64,000 nt of DNA from Planctomycetaceae bacterium (GCA_027490145.1 JAIXYQ010000010.1:186001-250000); one strand, 5' to 3'; positions 23,654 through 32,865 are shown, numbered from the stretch's first letter. Notes: generated from the sequence alone by a model not told the origin. Translations and numbers: made by a program.

Positions 23654-25009
23654 TCACTCGATCTCGGCGTCGGCGTCGACCATCATGAAGCGGATCTTGG
23701 CCTCGGCAGCCGTCTTGCCGGCCACCGAGGCGCGGCATTGTACGGTCGCACTGCGGCTGTTTGCGGTGACGGTCTCGGCCTCCATCACGAGCTGGTCGCC
23801 CGGAGAGACCTGGCGGCGCAGCTTCACGCCGTCGAGCGAGAGCAGCACGGCCACCTTGCCGGTGTGCTCGAGCGTCTGCGCGAGCAACAGCCCGCTGAGC
23901 TGCGCCATGGCTTCCACGATGAGCACGCCGGGCATGATCGGCTGGCCCGGATAGTGGCCGGGGAAGAACGGCTCGTTCATCGTCACGTTCTTCACGCCCA
24001 CCGCGCGACGTGAGCCATCGAGTTCGAGCACCCGGTCCACGAGCAGCATGGGATAGCGATGGGGCAGCAGCCGGCTGATCGCGCGTGCATCCATCGTGCG
24101 GCCGGTCCCCAGGCTCGCAGCCTGGTTCGCCGCCTTGATGCGCTGCACGATCTCCAGCCCAAGGCGCCTGTTGAGCCCGTGGCCCGCACGCGAGGCGAGC
24201 ACTCGGCACTGCACCGGCGCGCCGATCAGGTACAGGTCACCGATCGCATCGAGCACCTTGTGGCGCACCGGCTCGTTGTCGAAGCGGAACGCGTTGTCGA
24301 TCGGGCCATCCTCGCCGATCACGAGCACGTCGCGCGGCGTGAGGTGCGTGCACAGTCCCGCGGCGAGCAGGGCCTCGGCCTCTTCCTTCAGGCTGAAGGT
24401 GCGGGAGGGAGCGACCTCCTTCATGTAGTCGCCGGTGGCCAGGTCGAAGCTCCAGCCCTGACGGCCGATGCGATGCGCGTTCTTGCCGTAGTCGAGGTCG
24501 AAGACCACGCGCATGAGTTCGCCTTCGGAGGGGAACGCGGCGATCATCGCCCCGTCCGGATCCTCGCAGAGGGCCGGTGCGCGCAGCCGATGGATGATGC
24601 GCTCCGCGTCCTGGGCTTCGATGCCGGCCGCGAGCATGGGCTCCGCGAAGGGCAGGGCGCTGCCGTCGCCTGCAGGGAGTTCGGGGCCGTGCAGGCGCAG
24701 CAGGGCGTTGTCCACGCGCAGCCCGGCCAAGGCGCTCATGCAGTGCTCGACCGTCTCGATGGTCGCATCACCCGACTTGATGACCGTGCGGCGCGGGCGG
24801 ACCACGACGTTCTCCACGCGGGCGGGAATGCGGACGGGAGGATCGAGGTCGACCCGCTCGAACACGATGCCGTGCCCGGCAGGGGCGGGCAGGATCTCCA
24901 GGTCCGCGGGGGCGCCCGAGAGCAGACCCTTGCCGCGCACGCGTACCGGGCCCGCGAGCGTGTGCTGCAACGGCTTGGGCTTGGAGGCTGGGGGTTGGGC
25001 TGGTGCCAT
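23654..25009 (-). CDS. lpxC/fabZ: Bifunctional LpxC deacetylase / FabZ dehydratase fusion
   Basis: A 451-aa fusion. Residues 15-290 are UDP-3-O-acyl-GlcNAc deacetylase: zinc ligands H89 (VEHCMSA), H250 and D254 (RHKVLDAIGDL), catalytic H277 (SRAGHGLN). Residues 305-451 are 3-hydroxyacyl-ACP dehydratase with LLPHRYPMLLVDRV, catalytic H352 (FPGHYPG) and E366 (LIVEAMAQ). LpxC performs the committed step of lipid A synthesis, while FabZ competes for the same 3-hydroxyacyl-ACP pool for fatty acid elongation, so the fusion ties the two fluxes together. Such fusions are known from Bacteroidetes and planctomycetes. Confidence 0.95.
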   Translation of the reverse strand: MAPAQPPASKPKPLQHTLAGPVRVRGKGLLSGAPADLEILPAPAGHGIVFERVDLDPPVRIPARVENVVVRPRRTVIKSGDATIETVEHCMSALAGLRVDNALLRLHGPELPAGDGSALPFAEPMLAAGIEAQDAERIIHRLRAPALCEDPDGAMIAAFPSEGELMRVVFDLDYGKNAHRIGRQGWSFDLATGDYMKEVAPSRTFSLKEEAEALLAAGLCTHLTPRDVLVIGEDGPIDNAFRFDNEPVRHKVLDAIGDLYLIGAPVQCRVLASRAGHGLNRRLGLEIVQRIKAANQAASLGTGRTMDARAISRLLPHRYPMLLVDRVLELDGSRRAVGVKNVTMNEPFFPGHYPGQPIMPGVLIVEAMAQLSGLLLAQTLEHTGKVAVLLSLDGVKLRRQVSPGDQLVMEAETVTANSRSATVQCRASVAGKTAAEAKIRFMMVDADAEIE

Positions 25010-25033
25010 GGGGCGAATCGACCGGCGGTCGAC

Positions 25034-26077
25034 TCAGCCACCCTTTGGCGGATCCGCCACCAGGCGCTTCAGGCGTCCCGCGAGCGGCGCGAGTGTACGG
25101 ATGGCGGCAATCTGCCGCAATGCGTCCATCATGGGCTGTGCCGGCAGGCCGCCCCAGGTCTCGCCGTCGGGGATGTCGTGCATGACGCCGCTGCGCGCAG
25201 AGAGCCGTACGCGGTTGCCGATGGTGCGATGGTCGGCGATGCCCGAACCGGCACCGATCTGGCACCAGTCGCCCACGACGACGCTGCCGGCCAGCCCGGT
25301 CATGCCGCTGATCACGCAGCCCTTGCCGATCCGGCAGTTGTGGCCGATCTGGCAGAGGTTGTCGATCTTCGTGCCGGGCCCGATGAAGGTGACCCCGAAC
25401 TTCGCGCGGTCGACGCACGTGCCGGCGCCGATCTCAGCTTCGTCGGCAAGCTCGGCGATGCCGATGTGCGGCGTGCGCACGATCGACCCACGCTCGTCGG
25501 GGCGGAACCCGAAGCCGTCGCTGCCGACGACCGCGTTGGCGCCCACCGAGCACCGCGATCCGACGATGCACCGTTCGCGCACCACCGCGTGCTGCCAGAT
25601 CACGGAGCCGTCGCCCACCCGTGCGCCGGCCGCGACGTGCGCACCGTGATGGAGGACAGCACCGCTGCCGATCGATGCCCCGGCGCCCACGAAGCAGTTC
25701 GCGCCGATGCGGCACCCCGCGCCGAGTTGCGCGCCGGGCTCGATGATCGCCGACGGGTGCACGCCCTCAGGCGGCATCGGCACGGCCGGGGCGAAGGCCG
25801 CCAGGACCACCGCCATCGCGCGGTCGGCATCCTTCACCCAGATGATGGCACGCACCGCGGGGTCATGGCCTTCGATCGAAAGCCCGCGCGTGGCGAGCGC
25901 CGTGCCGGCGGCGCTCGTCGCCCACTTGCCTGCGTACGCCTGCTCGCCGATGAAGGTGAGCTGGCCCGCCTGGGCGAGTTCGAGCGTGTCGAGGCCGTCG
26001 ATCGCCACGTCGCCCGGACCCCAGAGTTCGCCGCCGACGAGCTCGGCGACCTCGGCGCTCGTGCGGGGCTGCGGCAT
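25034..26077 (-). CDS. lpxD: UDP-3-O-(3-hydroxyacyl)glucosamine N-acyltransferase
   Basis: A 347-aa protein of normal LpxD length. Residues 1-100 are the uridine-binding domain (AELVGGELWG ... GQLTFIGEQAYAG). Hexapeptide repeats follow from about 105 (VHPSAIIEPGAQLGAGCRIG) with the GSDGFGF motif near 190 and the catalytic His in CQIGHNCRIG near 245. A C-terminal helix ends the protein. It adds the second 3-hydroxyacyl chain after LpxC. Its start overlaps the stop of the upstream OmpH gene by one base, so the chaperone and the lipid A gene are translationally coupled. Confidence 0.94.
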   Translation of the reverse strand: MPQPRTSAEVAELVGGELWGPGDVAIDGLDTLELAQAGQLTFIGEQAYAGKWATSAAGTALATRGLSIEGHDPAVRAIIWVKDADRAMAVVLAAFAPAVPMPPEGVHPSAIIEPGAQLGAGCRIGANCFVGAGASIGSGAVLHHGAHVAAGARVGDGSVIWQHAVVRERCIVGSRCSVGANAVVGSDGFGFRPDERGSIVRTPHIGIAELADEAEIGAGTCVDRAKFGVTFIGPGTKIDNLCQIGHNCRIGKGCVISGMTGLAGSVVVGDWCQIGAGSGIADHRTIGNRVRLSARSGVMHDIPDGETWGGLPAQPMMDALRQIAAIRTLAPLAGRLKRLVADPPKGG

Positions 26078-26667
26078 CAGGAGCCGGCCTGCTTGGCCTT
26101 GAACTCGGCGTTCATGCGCTGGATGAGCATGTCGGTCACGTCGAGCTTCGCGTTGACGAACAGCGTGCGGCGGACGTTGAGTTGCGTGAGCACCTGCTGG
26201 ACGGTGCCGGGCTCGACCGGGGCACCGGAGTCATCGAGCACGATCATGTCGATGTTGTTCTCCTGGGCCATCCGTCCGGCGACGGCACGCATCTCGGCGT
26301 AGGCCTCGCGGATCCAGTTGGCGCTCTCGGATTCCATCTTGAGCTTGGCGTACTCCTCGAAGGCGCGCATCTGGCCGACCTTCTCCTGGGCCTTGCGCTC
26401 GGCCTCGGCGAAGTTCGGGCTGCCGGGCTGGAACGACTCGAGTTCGTCCTGCAGCGCGCGCAGCTCTTCCCGCATCTTCTCGGCCTGGTCCTTCAGCGAC
26501 GACTGCACGGTGTTCATGCGCTGCTCGTGGCCGGCGCGGGCATCGAGCCCGTTCAGCGCGCGCGCGAGCTCGACGGTGCCGATCACGGGGGCGGACGAGG
26601 GTGCCGTGGCGGCCACCACCGCGAGTGCGGCGAGGACCAGGGCGGTCAGGGAGGTCTTGATGGTCAT
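26077..26667 (-). CDS. OmpH/Skp-family periplasmic chaperone (copy closer to lpxD)
   Basis: A 196-aa protein with an N-terminal signal sequence (SLTALVLAALAVVAATAPSSA) and a short beta segment (IGTVELARAL). A long coiled-coil hairpin follows, about residues 50-130, rich in Glu/Gln/Lys (LKDQAEKMREELRALQDELES). The C-terminal beta strands contain NIDMIVLDD and FVNAKLDVTDMLI. This is the Skp jellyfish architecture: a trimeric chaperone that carries unfolded outer-membrane proteins to the Bam complex. It lies between bamA/ompH and lpxD, as in most Gram-negative bacteria, and is one of two tandem paralogues. Confidence 0.85.
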   Translation of the reverse strand: MTIKTSLTALVLAALAVVAATAPSSAPVIGTVELARALNGLDARAGHEQRMNTVQSSLKDQAEKMREELRALQDELESFQPGSPNFAEAERKAQEKVGQMRAFEEYAKLKMESESANWIREAYAEMRAVAGRMAQENNIDMIVLDDSGAPVEPGTVQQVLTQLNVRRTLFVNAKLDVTDMLIQRMNAEFKAKQAGS

Positions 26668-26692
26668 GGTTCGGTCCTTCCGTGGTCCGGCG

Positions 26693-27328
26693 TCAGGGCT
26701 TGGGCGTGGCCTGGGTGGCCGCGGCGCGGTTGTTGTTCATGCGCAGCACGAGCTTGTCGGTGATGTCGTCCTTGGCGCTGGCCACCAGCACGCGCCGGCG
26801 CGCGATCTGTTGCTGCACCTGCTCGAAGTACGACTCCTTGCTGCGCGGGTCGCGCTTCATGTCGGCCGCCCCGTCGTTCACGAGCACGTAGTCGTAGCCC
26901 TCGACCTGGGCCAGCTTCTGGGCCTCGGACCGGATCTCGCGGTACAGCGCCTCGAAACGCAGCGCGCGTTCGCGGTCGAGCTCCTGTCCCTTGAGCTGCG
27001 TCCACTCGCGCAGCTGCAGGTTCTCCAGCGCGAGTGCATCGCGGGTGGACTGGATCTGCGCGGGATCGGTCATGGCCTCGGTGGCCTTCAGCCGGGCCTC
27101 GAGGTCCTTGCTGCGATCGGTGATGTCCTTCTCGAACGCCGAGGCCAGGCGCGAGATCTCCACCTCCGTGTCGGCACGCGCGGAGATCTTTTCGAGGACC
27201 TTCTGGATGTCGATGCTCGCCACGGCGGTCGGGGCTGCGGCGATTCGGCCGGCGGCGAAGGCGCTCGCGGCGACCACGGCGCCACCGAGCACGCACAGCA
27301 CGGCAGGCAGGAACGTTCGTTGCTTCAT
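26693..27328 (-). CDS. OmpH/Skp-family periplasmic chaperone (copy closer to bamA)
   Basis: A 211-aa paralogue of the next gene, with a signal sequence (FLPAVLCVLGGAVVAASAFAAG), VASIDIQKVLEKISA at the start of the mature part, a coiled coil at about residues 60-140 and the C-terminal GYDYVLVNDG and KDDITDKLVLRM strands that match NIDMIVLDD and KLDVTDMLIQRM in the neighbour. The two differ clearly in sequence, so the duplication is old and the proteins may form mixed trimers or serve different clients. They are 25 bp apart in one transcript below bamA. Confidence 0.85.
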   Translation of the reverse strand: MKQRTFLPAVLCVLGGAVVAASAFAAGRIAAAPTAVASIDIQKVLEKISARADTEVEISRLASAFEKDITDRSKDLEARLKATEAMTDPAQIQSTRDALALENLQLREWTQLKGQELDRERALRFEALYREIRSEAQKLAQVEGYDYVLVNDGAADMKRDPRSKESYFEQVQQQIARRRVLVASAKDDITDKLVLRMNNNRAAATQATPKP

Positions 27329-27399
27329 GGGCGCGGATGGTAGCGATGCACTGACGATCCGGTCCCGCCGTGCGGGCCCACCTGCCGGTCGCCGCGTCC

Positions 27400-27416
27400 G
27401 CCCGCGTCGTGCGGGC
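27400..27416 (-). terminator. GC hairpin after bamA (possible terminator or attenuator)
   Basis: GCCCGC-GTCGT-GCGGGC forms a 6-bp stem ten bases beyond the bamA stop, and a second similar hairpin, CCCGC-CGT-GCGGG, lies at 27364-27376. No T-run follows, so these may only reduce read-through into the ompH genes or stabilise the bamA message end. Confidence 0.35.
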
Positions 27417-27425
27417 CGGGCGGGC

Positions 27426-29846
27426 TCAGAAGGGGAGGTCCGCGGAGAAGCTGAAGACCTGCGTCTGGTCCGTGTCTTCCTTCACGATCGGCTGCGCGAA
27501 GTCGAAGGCCAGCGGCACCGGTCCGAACTGGGGAAGGTAGAGGCGCAGACCGATGCCGACCGACACGCGGTACTCGGCCAGCGCAACTTCGTCGACCACG
27601 GTGCCCGAGTCGCAGAACGCGACCCAGTTCACGAACTCGTCGATGAGCGGCATCTCGTACTGCGCGCCGGCGAAGAACTTGAACGTCCCGCCGATCGGGT
27701 CGCCGTCGGGTTGGCCCTGTGCGTTCACCGTCGGACTCGTCAGGCCGGGCGGGCCGGAACTGGCGCTCTTGGGGCTGATGGTTCGGAACTCGAAGCCGCG
27801 GAACGTCCGGCCACCGAGGTAGAAGCGCTCGGTCAGCGGCGCCTCGTCATCGAAGATGTAGCCGCTCTGCACGGTCGTCTTGAGCACGCTCTTGCGGCCG
27901 ATCAGGTCTTCGGCGAGCGTGAAGAAGCCCGTCCATTCCCCGTTGATGGCGGTGTACAGGTACTCGCCGCCGAGCACGCCGTACTGCTGCACGCTGCCCT
28001 CGATGCGCGTGCCGCGCGTGGGACGGTTCGGGTTGTCCACGTTGGTGCGCGTGAAGGAGAAGGTGAGGGAATCGAGGTCGTACGGGCCTTGTTCCTCGTA
28101 GACGATCGTCGGGGTCGAGGAATCGAAGTCCGTCAGTTCCACGCGGTTCCAGTTCAGTCGGCTCGTGAAGGTCCAGAGCTCCCCGAGGCGCCGTGACAGC
28201 TGCACGTTCGGCCCCCAGCGTTCCTCGGTCCAGTCTTCGTAGACGCGGGTGCGGTAGAAGCCATTGATGCCGCCGCCCCATTCGGAGTCGAGCAGGCGCG
28301 GGTCACTGATGCCGATCGAGTAGTTGCTCACCTCGACGCCGGGCGAGATCGACGCGTTGAAGGTCTGGCCCGCGCCGCGGAAGGCACGCTGCGCGAAGAA
28401 CTCATCGAGCGTGCGGGGCGTGTCGAACAGGTCGAAGTTGCGCTGGGTCAGGCTGATCTGGCCGAAGAGCCCGGTGTCCGTGCTGGCGCCCACGCCGAAG
28501 TTGAGCGAGCCGGTGTTCTGCTCCTTGACCTCGACGAGCACGTCGCGCACGCCCTGGTCCTGGGGGTCGGGCTGCTGCAGCGTCACGCGCACGTCGCCGA
28601 AAAGCCGCGTGCGCTCGAGCCGCTTGGTGGCCTCGTCGAGCTGCCGGGCATCGAGCGGTCGGCCCGGGTCGATCATGACGTCACGCCGGATGACGTTGTC
28701 CTTGGTCAGGCTGTTGCCCTGGATCCGCACGATGCCAGCGATCGTCTCGCCGCCCTCGCGGACCTTGAGCACCAGGTCGACCTCGGGGCTCTCGCCCGTG
28801 CGGACCCATTCGCTCTGCACCACGACGTCGGCGTGGCCCATGACCTGGTAGGCGCCCTTGACCGCCTCGACCGAGCCCTTCACGAGCGTCTCGAGGAAGG
28901 CATCGCCTGGGCGGATCCGCAGCAGCCCGAGGGCCTGCTCGCTGGTGAGCGCGGGCACCTTCTCCTCGCCCAGGTTCAGGATCGTGACGTTGCGCAGCCG
29001 GTACTGGCGGCCTTCCTCGACCGCGAAGACGACCTTCGCCTCGTTGCCGTCGGGCGCCACGTCGACGCGCCGATCGACGCGCACGTCGACGTAGCCCTGG
29101 CCCTTGTAGAAGCGGTCGAGCGCCGCCACGTCGCCGGCAAGACGGTCCTCGTCGAGGTCACCCTTCCCGAAGAGGAAGACCCACTCCTTCGTCTGGATCT
29201 CCTCCTGCAGGCGCTTGGCGGGGAACGCCCGGTTGCCGGTGAACTCGATCGAGCGCACGCGCGTGCGCGGCCCCTCGATGATCCGGAAGATCAGGATCCC
29301 GTTCTCCTTGAGCTCGCTCTCGTCCACCGTCACCTCGGCCAGGTAGTGGCCTCGGCCCCGGTAGAGGTCCTTGATCTTCGTCACCGCGCGCTCGAGGAGG
29401 AAGTCATCGCGCGGGCCGCCTGCGTACAGCCCGATCTCCTTGCGCAGCTCCTGGTCACTCAGGATGGTGTTGCCGATGACCTGGATGTCCGAGACCAGCG
29501 GCTGCTCGTCCATGCGGTAGGTCAGGTGGACGGTGCCATCGGGCTGCAGTTCCGCATCGGCACGGACGACGTCGAAGTGGCCGAGCCGATAGAGGTTGGC
29601 CACGTCGTCCTTCACCGCCTTGGCGTCGAAGGGCTGGCCCGACGCCATGCGGATGTTGTTGCGCACTTCCTGCTCGGTGACCCGGTCGAGGCCGACGAAG
29701 GAGATCTTGCTGACCGGCCGATCGGTCAGCGTGGCGTCGTCGATGGACTGGGCGAGCGCCCGGGGACAGCCCAGGATGAGCATCGCCACGGCCAGCACGC
29801 GCATCAACGCGTGGGCGAGGCGGGTGGGCGCGCACCGGACGGTCAT
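27426..29846 (-). CDS. bamA: Outer membrane protein assembly factor BamA
   Basis: An 806-aa Omp85 protein with an N-terminal signal sequence (LAVAMLILGCPRALA). About 400 residues of POTRA repeats follow, with the first beginning VSKISFVGLDRVTEQEV and later ones showing VRSIEFTGNRAF and IVRIQGNSLTKDNVI. The C-terminal barrel contains the conserved FLGG-type turn and (F)RGFEFR loop motif, and the last residue is Phe, the signal for barrel insertion. It folds beta-barrel proteins into the outer membrane. Together with two Skp-type chaperones and the lipid A genes it shows a true asymmetric outer membrane. It is divergent from gcvT, with 78 bp between them. Confidence 0.93.
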   Translation of the reverse strand: MTVRCAPTRLAHALMRVLAVAMLILGCPRALAQSIDDATLTDRPVSKISFVGLDRVTEQEVRNNIRMASGQPFDAKAVKDDVANLYRLGHFDVVRADAELQPDGTVHLTYRMDEQPLVSDIQVIGNTILSDQELRKEIGLYAGGPRDDFLLERAVTKIKDLYRGRGHYLAEVTVDESELKENGILIFRIIEGPRTRVRSIEFTGNRAFPAKRLQEEIQTKEWVFLFGKGDLDEDRLAGDVAALDRFYKGQGYVDVRVDRRVDVAPDGNEAKVVFAVEEGRQYRLRNVTILNLGEEKVPALTSEQALGLLRIRPGDAFLETLVKGSVEAVKGAYQVMGHADVVVQSEWVRTGESPEVDLVLKVREGGETIAGIVRIQGNSLTKDNVIRRDVMIDPGRPLDARQLDEATKRLERTRLFGDVRVTLQQPDPQDQGVRDVLVEVKEQNTGSLNFGVGASTDTGLFGQISLTQRNFDLFDTPRTLDEFFAQRAFRGAGQTFNASISPGVEVSNYSIGISDPRLLDSEWGGGINGFYRTRVYEDWTEERWGPNVQLSRRLGELWTFTSRLNWNRVELTDFDSSTPTIVYEEQGPYDLDSLTFSFTRTNVDNPNRPTRGTRIEGSVQQYGVLGGEYLYTAINGEWTGFFTLAEDLIGRKSVLKTTVQSGYIFDDEAPLTERFYLGGRTFRGFEFRTISPKSASSGPPGLTSPTVNAQGQPDGDPIGGTFKFFAGAQYEMPLIDEFVNWVAFCDSGTVVDEVALAEYRVSVGIGLRLYLPQFGPVPLAFDFAQPIVKEDTDQTQVFSFSADLPF

Positions 29847-29924
29847 GGATGGAGCATACCCCCGTGCGGCAGGCCGGTGACGGGCCGCGCGTCTACGATG
29901 GACGCTCCCCAAGCAAGGACCACC

Positions 29925-31058
29925 ATGACCACCGCGACCCAGCTGCTGCGCACCCCGTTCCACTCCTTCCACCTGCAGCACAAGGCCAAGATGGTCGACT
30001 TCGCGGGCTGGGAGATGCCCCTGTCGTACGGGAGCATCATCGAGGAGCATCGCCACTGCCGCGCGAGCGCGGGCTTCTTCGACGTCAGCCACATGGGGCG
30101 CCTTCGGTTCACCGGGCGTCATGCGCGCCGGTTCCTCGACACGGTCTGCACGCGGCAGGTCCTTGGCATGGAGCCCGGCCAGTGCCGCTACGGCATCGTG
30201 TGCAACGAGCGCGGCGGGTGCCTGGACGACATCATCGTCTACTGCATGGACGAGAGTGACTTCCTCGTGGTGTGCAACGCGAGCAACCGGGCCAAGCTCC
30301 TGGCCCACTTCGCCGCCGTCAAGGGCGACATGGTCTTCAAGCTCGATGACCAGACCGAGTCGACCGCGATGTGCGCGCTGCAGGGCCCCAAGGCCATGGA
30401 CCTCATCGCGGGCATGAGCCGCGAGATCCCCAACCTCAAGCGATATCGCTTCACCCAGAAGAACCTCATCGTGGTCAAGCTCATCGTGAGCCGAACCGGC
30501 TACACCGGCGAGGATGGGGTCGAGGTGATCCTGGGTGCCGGGACGGCCCAGCTCGCGATGGGCATGTTCCTCAAGAACGCGGGCCAGGCCGACAGCGTCG
30601 TCAAGCCGATCGGGCTGGGCGCACGCGACACGCTCCGCATGGAAGCCGGCATGCCGCTGTACGGCCACGAGATCGATGAGGACACCGATCCGATCAGCGC
30701 TGGGCTGGGTTTCGCCGTCAAGCTCGACAAGGGGCAGGACGACGAGCGGGCCGGTCGATTCATCGGGCAGGACGCGCTGCAGCGCATCGCGGCTGCCGGT
30801 CCGGCACGCAAGCTCGTGGGCCTCGTGCTCGAGGGCCGTCGCAGCGCCCGGCAGGGCATGCAGGTCAAGCACGGCAACGATGTGGTGGGCCGCGTCACCA
30901 GTGGTTGCCTGAGCCCCACCCTCGACAAGCCGATCGCGATGGCGTTCGTCGATGCGCCGTTGGCGGAACTCGGAACGTCGCTGAGCGTCGACCTCGGCCG
31001 CGAGAGCGCCAACGCCTCGGTCACCAAGATGCCGTTCGTGTCGGCGACTCGCTCCTGA
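29925..31058 (+). CDS. gcvT: Glycine cleavage system T protein (aminomethyltransferase)
   Basis: A 377-aa folate-dependent enzyme of normal length. It begins LLRTPFHSFHLQHKAKMVDFAGWEMPLSYG, with the conserved VDFAGWEMP block, then FDVSHMGR, GIVCNERGGCLDDIIVY, SRTGYTGEDGVEV and LGARDTLRMEAGMPLYGHE. It transfers the methylene group from the H protein to tetrahydrofolate, releasing ammonia. The ATG at 29925 has AAGGA six bases upstream; an in-frame ATG at 29898 lacks one. No other gcv gene is nearby, so the system is dispersed in this genome. Confidence 0.93.
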   Translation: MTTATQLLRTPFHSFHLQHKAKMVDFAGWEMPLSYGSIIEEHRHCRASAGFFDVSHMGRLRFTGRHARRFLDTVCTRQVLGMEPGQCRYGIVCNERGGCLDDIIVYCMDESDFLVVCNASNRAKLLAHFAAVKGDMVFKLDDQTESTAMCALQGPKAMDLIAGMSREIPNLKRYRFTQKNLIVVKLIVSRTGYTGEDGVEVILGAGTAQLAMGMFLKNAGQADSVVKPIGLGARDTLRMEAGMPLYGHEIDEDTDPISAGLGFAVKLDKGQDDERAGRFIGQDALQRIAAAGPARKLVGLVLEGRRSARQGMQVKHGNDVVGRVTSGCLSPTLDKPIAMAFVDAPLAELGTSLSVDLGRESANASVTKMPFVSATRS

Positions 31059-31090
31059 GCAAGGGCGCCGGTCGAAGGTCAGTGGCGAGT

Positions 31091-31107
31091 CAGCCGAGGG
31101 TCGGCTG
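31091..31107. terminator. Hairpin between convergent gcvT and sigma factor genes
   Basis: CAGCCGA-GGG-TCGGCTG is a perfect 7-bp stem with a 3-nt loop, centred in the 64-bp gap between two converging genes. It lacks a T-run on both sides, so it may work only as a weak bidirectional stop. Confidence 0.45.
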
Positions 31108-31122
31108 CCGAGCAGTCGCCGA

Positions 31123-31983
31123 TCAGGCCGACTGCCCGCGGAAGAACCGCGTGGGCTTGTCGTCGTGCAGCTGCTGGTTGAGCCGCCGCAGCGCCTCGAC
31201 CTCGATCTGGCGCACGCGCTCGCGGGTCAGGCCCACGATCTCGCCGATCTGCTTCAAGGTCAGGGGTTCATGCCCTTCGAGGCCGAAGCGCAGGCGCAGG
31301 ACGCGGGCATCGCGCTCGTCGATCGAATCGAGGAGCTTGAGGATGATCTTGAAGTCCTCGTTTTCGCTCGCTTCGCGGTCGGGCTGCTTCCCGCGCGTGT
31401 CTTCGAAGAGGTCCCCGAAGTCCATCGCCACGCCGTCCTCGCCAAGCGGCGCCTGGCTCGGGGCTTGGTACGCCTTCACCGCGCGGCGGATGATGACGAG
31501 CTTCTTGACGGGGAGCTTCATCTCCTTCGAGAGCTCCTGCAGGCTCGGGCTGCGGCCGTGCTTCTCCTCGAACTTGCGCGAGGTGTCCTTCCACCGGGCG
31601 ATCAACTCGACCATGTAGGCCGGGATGTGGATCGGCTGGACGGCGTTGATCAGCGTGCGCTTGATCGCCTGCTTGATCCACCAGCTGGCGTAGGTGCTGA
31701 AGCGCGCGCCCTGCGCAGGATCGAAGCCCTCGACGGCGCGGATCAGTCCGATGTTGCCTTCCTCGATGAGGTCAGGCAGCGTGAGTCCGCGATTGACGTA
31801 GTTCTTGCTGATGGCGATGACCAGGCGCAGGTTCGCCTTGATCATCCGCTCCTTCGACTGCAGGCAGCCATCGTTGATGATTCGCCAGCCGAGGGTCTTC
31901 TCCTCGTCGGGCGTCAGCAACGGAGTCTCGTTGACCTCGCGCAGGTACAACTGGAGCTCGGACTGGACTTCTGACCGGGCCAT
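31123..31983 (-). CDS. RpoD/SigA-type RNA polymerase sigma factor, short form
   Basis: A 286-aa sigma-70 factor with region 1.2 (LQLYLREVNETPLLTPDEE), region 2 (MIKANLRLVIAISKNYVNRGLTLPDLIEEGNIGLIRAVEGFD, then FSTYASWWIKQAI), region 3 (RSPSLQELSKEM) and region 4 with the RERVRQIEVEALRRL helix-turn-helix. Region 1.1 and the long spacer of E. coli RpoD are missing, as in group 2 or short primary sigma factors. It recognises housekeeping-type -35/-10 promoters. The C-terminal tail is short. It is divergent from the UVR-motif gene across 134 bp. Confidence 0.9.
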   Translation of the reverse strand: MARSEVQSELQLYLREVNETPLLTPDEEKTLGWRIINDGCLQSKERMIKANLRLVIAISKNYVNRGLTLPDLIEEGNIGLIRAVEGFDPAQGARFSTYASWWIKQAIKRTLINAVQPIHIPAYMVELIARWKDTSRKFEEKHGRSPSLQELSKEMKLPVKKLVIIRRAVKAYQAPSQAPLGEDGVAMDFGDLFEDTRGKQPDREASENEDFKIILKLLDSIDERDARVLRLRFGLEGHEPLTLKQIGEIVGLTRERVRQIEVEALRRLNQQLHDDKPTRFFRGQSA

Positions 31984-32117
31984 GGATCAACAATCCTAAG
32001 CGCAGGAGCGGTGGCCGTGGCAAGAGATTCCGGACGGGGCCCCGACGATCCCGTCCCGGACGGTCGGTCGAGCGCCAATCCGCTTGGATCCGGGGTCCCG
32101 GAAGCTACGATCAGGCC

Positions 32118-32837
32118 ATGGACGATCTGTCCGGGCTGCTGTCTTCATGGCCTCTTGACCCATCCACGCCCCGCGTCCGGGTGGTGCAGGGCCTCGATGG
32201 CCGTCACAAGGTGCAGGTGCGACTGGACCTGGGCATCCTGCAGATGGAGATGGACGGTCGCCCCGATGGGCTGCGCCCGGGCGGCCGGGAGAGTCTCCTG
32301 GACCTGCTTCGCGAGGATCCCGCGCCCGATCCGCTGGCCCCTGAACGGCTGGAGGCGCTTCGGCAGGAGGCTGGCCTGTACCAGCAGCGTGCGACTGCGC
32401 TGATGATGGCCGGGTTCCCGGGCCTTGCCGCCCGTGACTGCCGTCGAAATCTTGACCTGATCGAGGTCGTACGCGAGCGTGCCGCCCGCCCCGAGGACCG
32501 CGCGGCCTTCGAGCAGTTGCGGCTCGGACTGGTGGTCACCCGCACGCGCGCGGAGGCTGCCGCGGCCCTGCAGGTCAAGGATCACCGCGGGGCGATGGCC
32601 GCCCTCGACGCCGGCCTGGCCGCGGTGCGCGACGCCTACACCATGATCGGCCAGCGCAACCGGTTCGAGGCCAGCCCGGAGGTCGCGATCCTGCGATCCA
32701 TGCGCGAGATGCTCGTGCCGCGGCTGCCCAGCAGCCAGCGGGCGGAACTCGAGGAGCGCCTTCGCGCGGCGATCGTCAGTGAGAACTATGAACTCGCGGC
32801 GATCCTGCGGAACGAACTCCGTCAGATGAAGGACTGA
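32118..32837 (+). CDS. UVR-motif (UvrB/UvrC type) protein
   Basis: A 239-aa protein. The first 60 residues are a beta domain (VRVVQGLDGRHKVQVRLDLGILQMEMDG), the middle is TPR-like helical, and residues 208-238 form a UVR motif (ELEERLRAAIVSENYELAAILRNELRQM), the coiled hairpin that mediates UvrB-UvrC contact and also occurs in McsA and ClpC. Planctomycete proteins of this build are common but have no assigned function. It could be a partner of the McsA/McsB/Clp system encoded at 47-49 kb, but this is inference from the shared motif. Confidence 0.7.
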   Translation: MDDLSGLLSSWPLDPSTPRVRVVQGLDGRHKVQVRLDLGILQMEMDGRPDGLRPGGRESLLDLLREDPAPDPLAPERLEALRQEAGLYQQRATALMMAGFPGLAARDCRRNLDLIEVVRERAARPEDRAAFEQLRLGLVVTRTRAEAAAALQVKDHRGAMAALDAGLAAVRDAYTMIGQRNRFEASPEVAILRSMREMLVPRLPSSQRAELEERLRAAIVSENYELAAILRNELRQMKD

Positions 32838-32865
32838 TCGCACGCGGCCTTCGCCACGGGGCTGG

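Noticed and set aside
22812-24209. Extended start of lpxA reaching into lpxC-fabZ
   Set aside because: The conserved IHPTAIIDP opening follows the ATG at 23636; the upstream part is the out-of-frame shadow of the FabZ domain.
27426-30872. 1148-codon frame joining bamA with sequence opposite gcvT
   Set aside because: A normal signal peptide begins at the ATG at 29846, and the extra 340 residues are antisense to gcvT.
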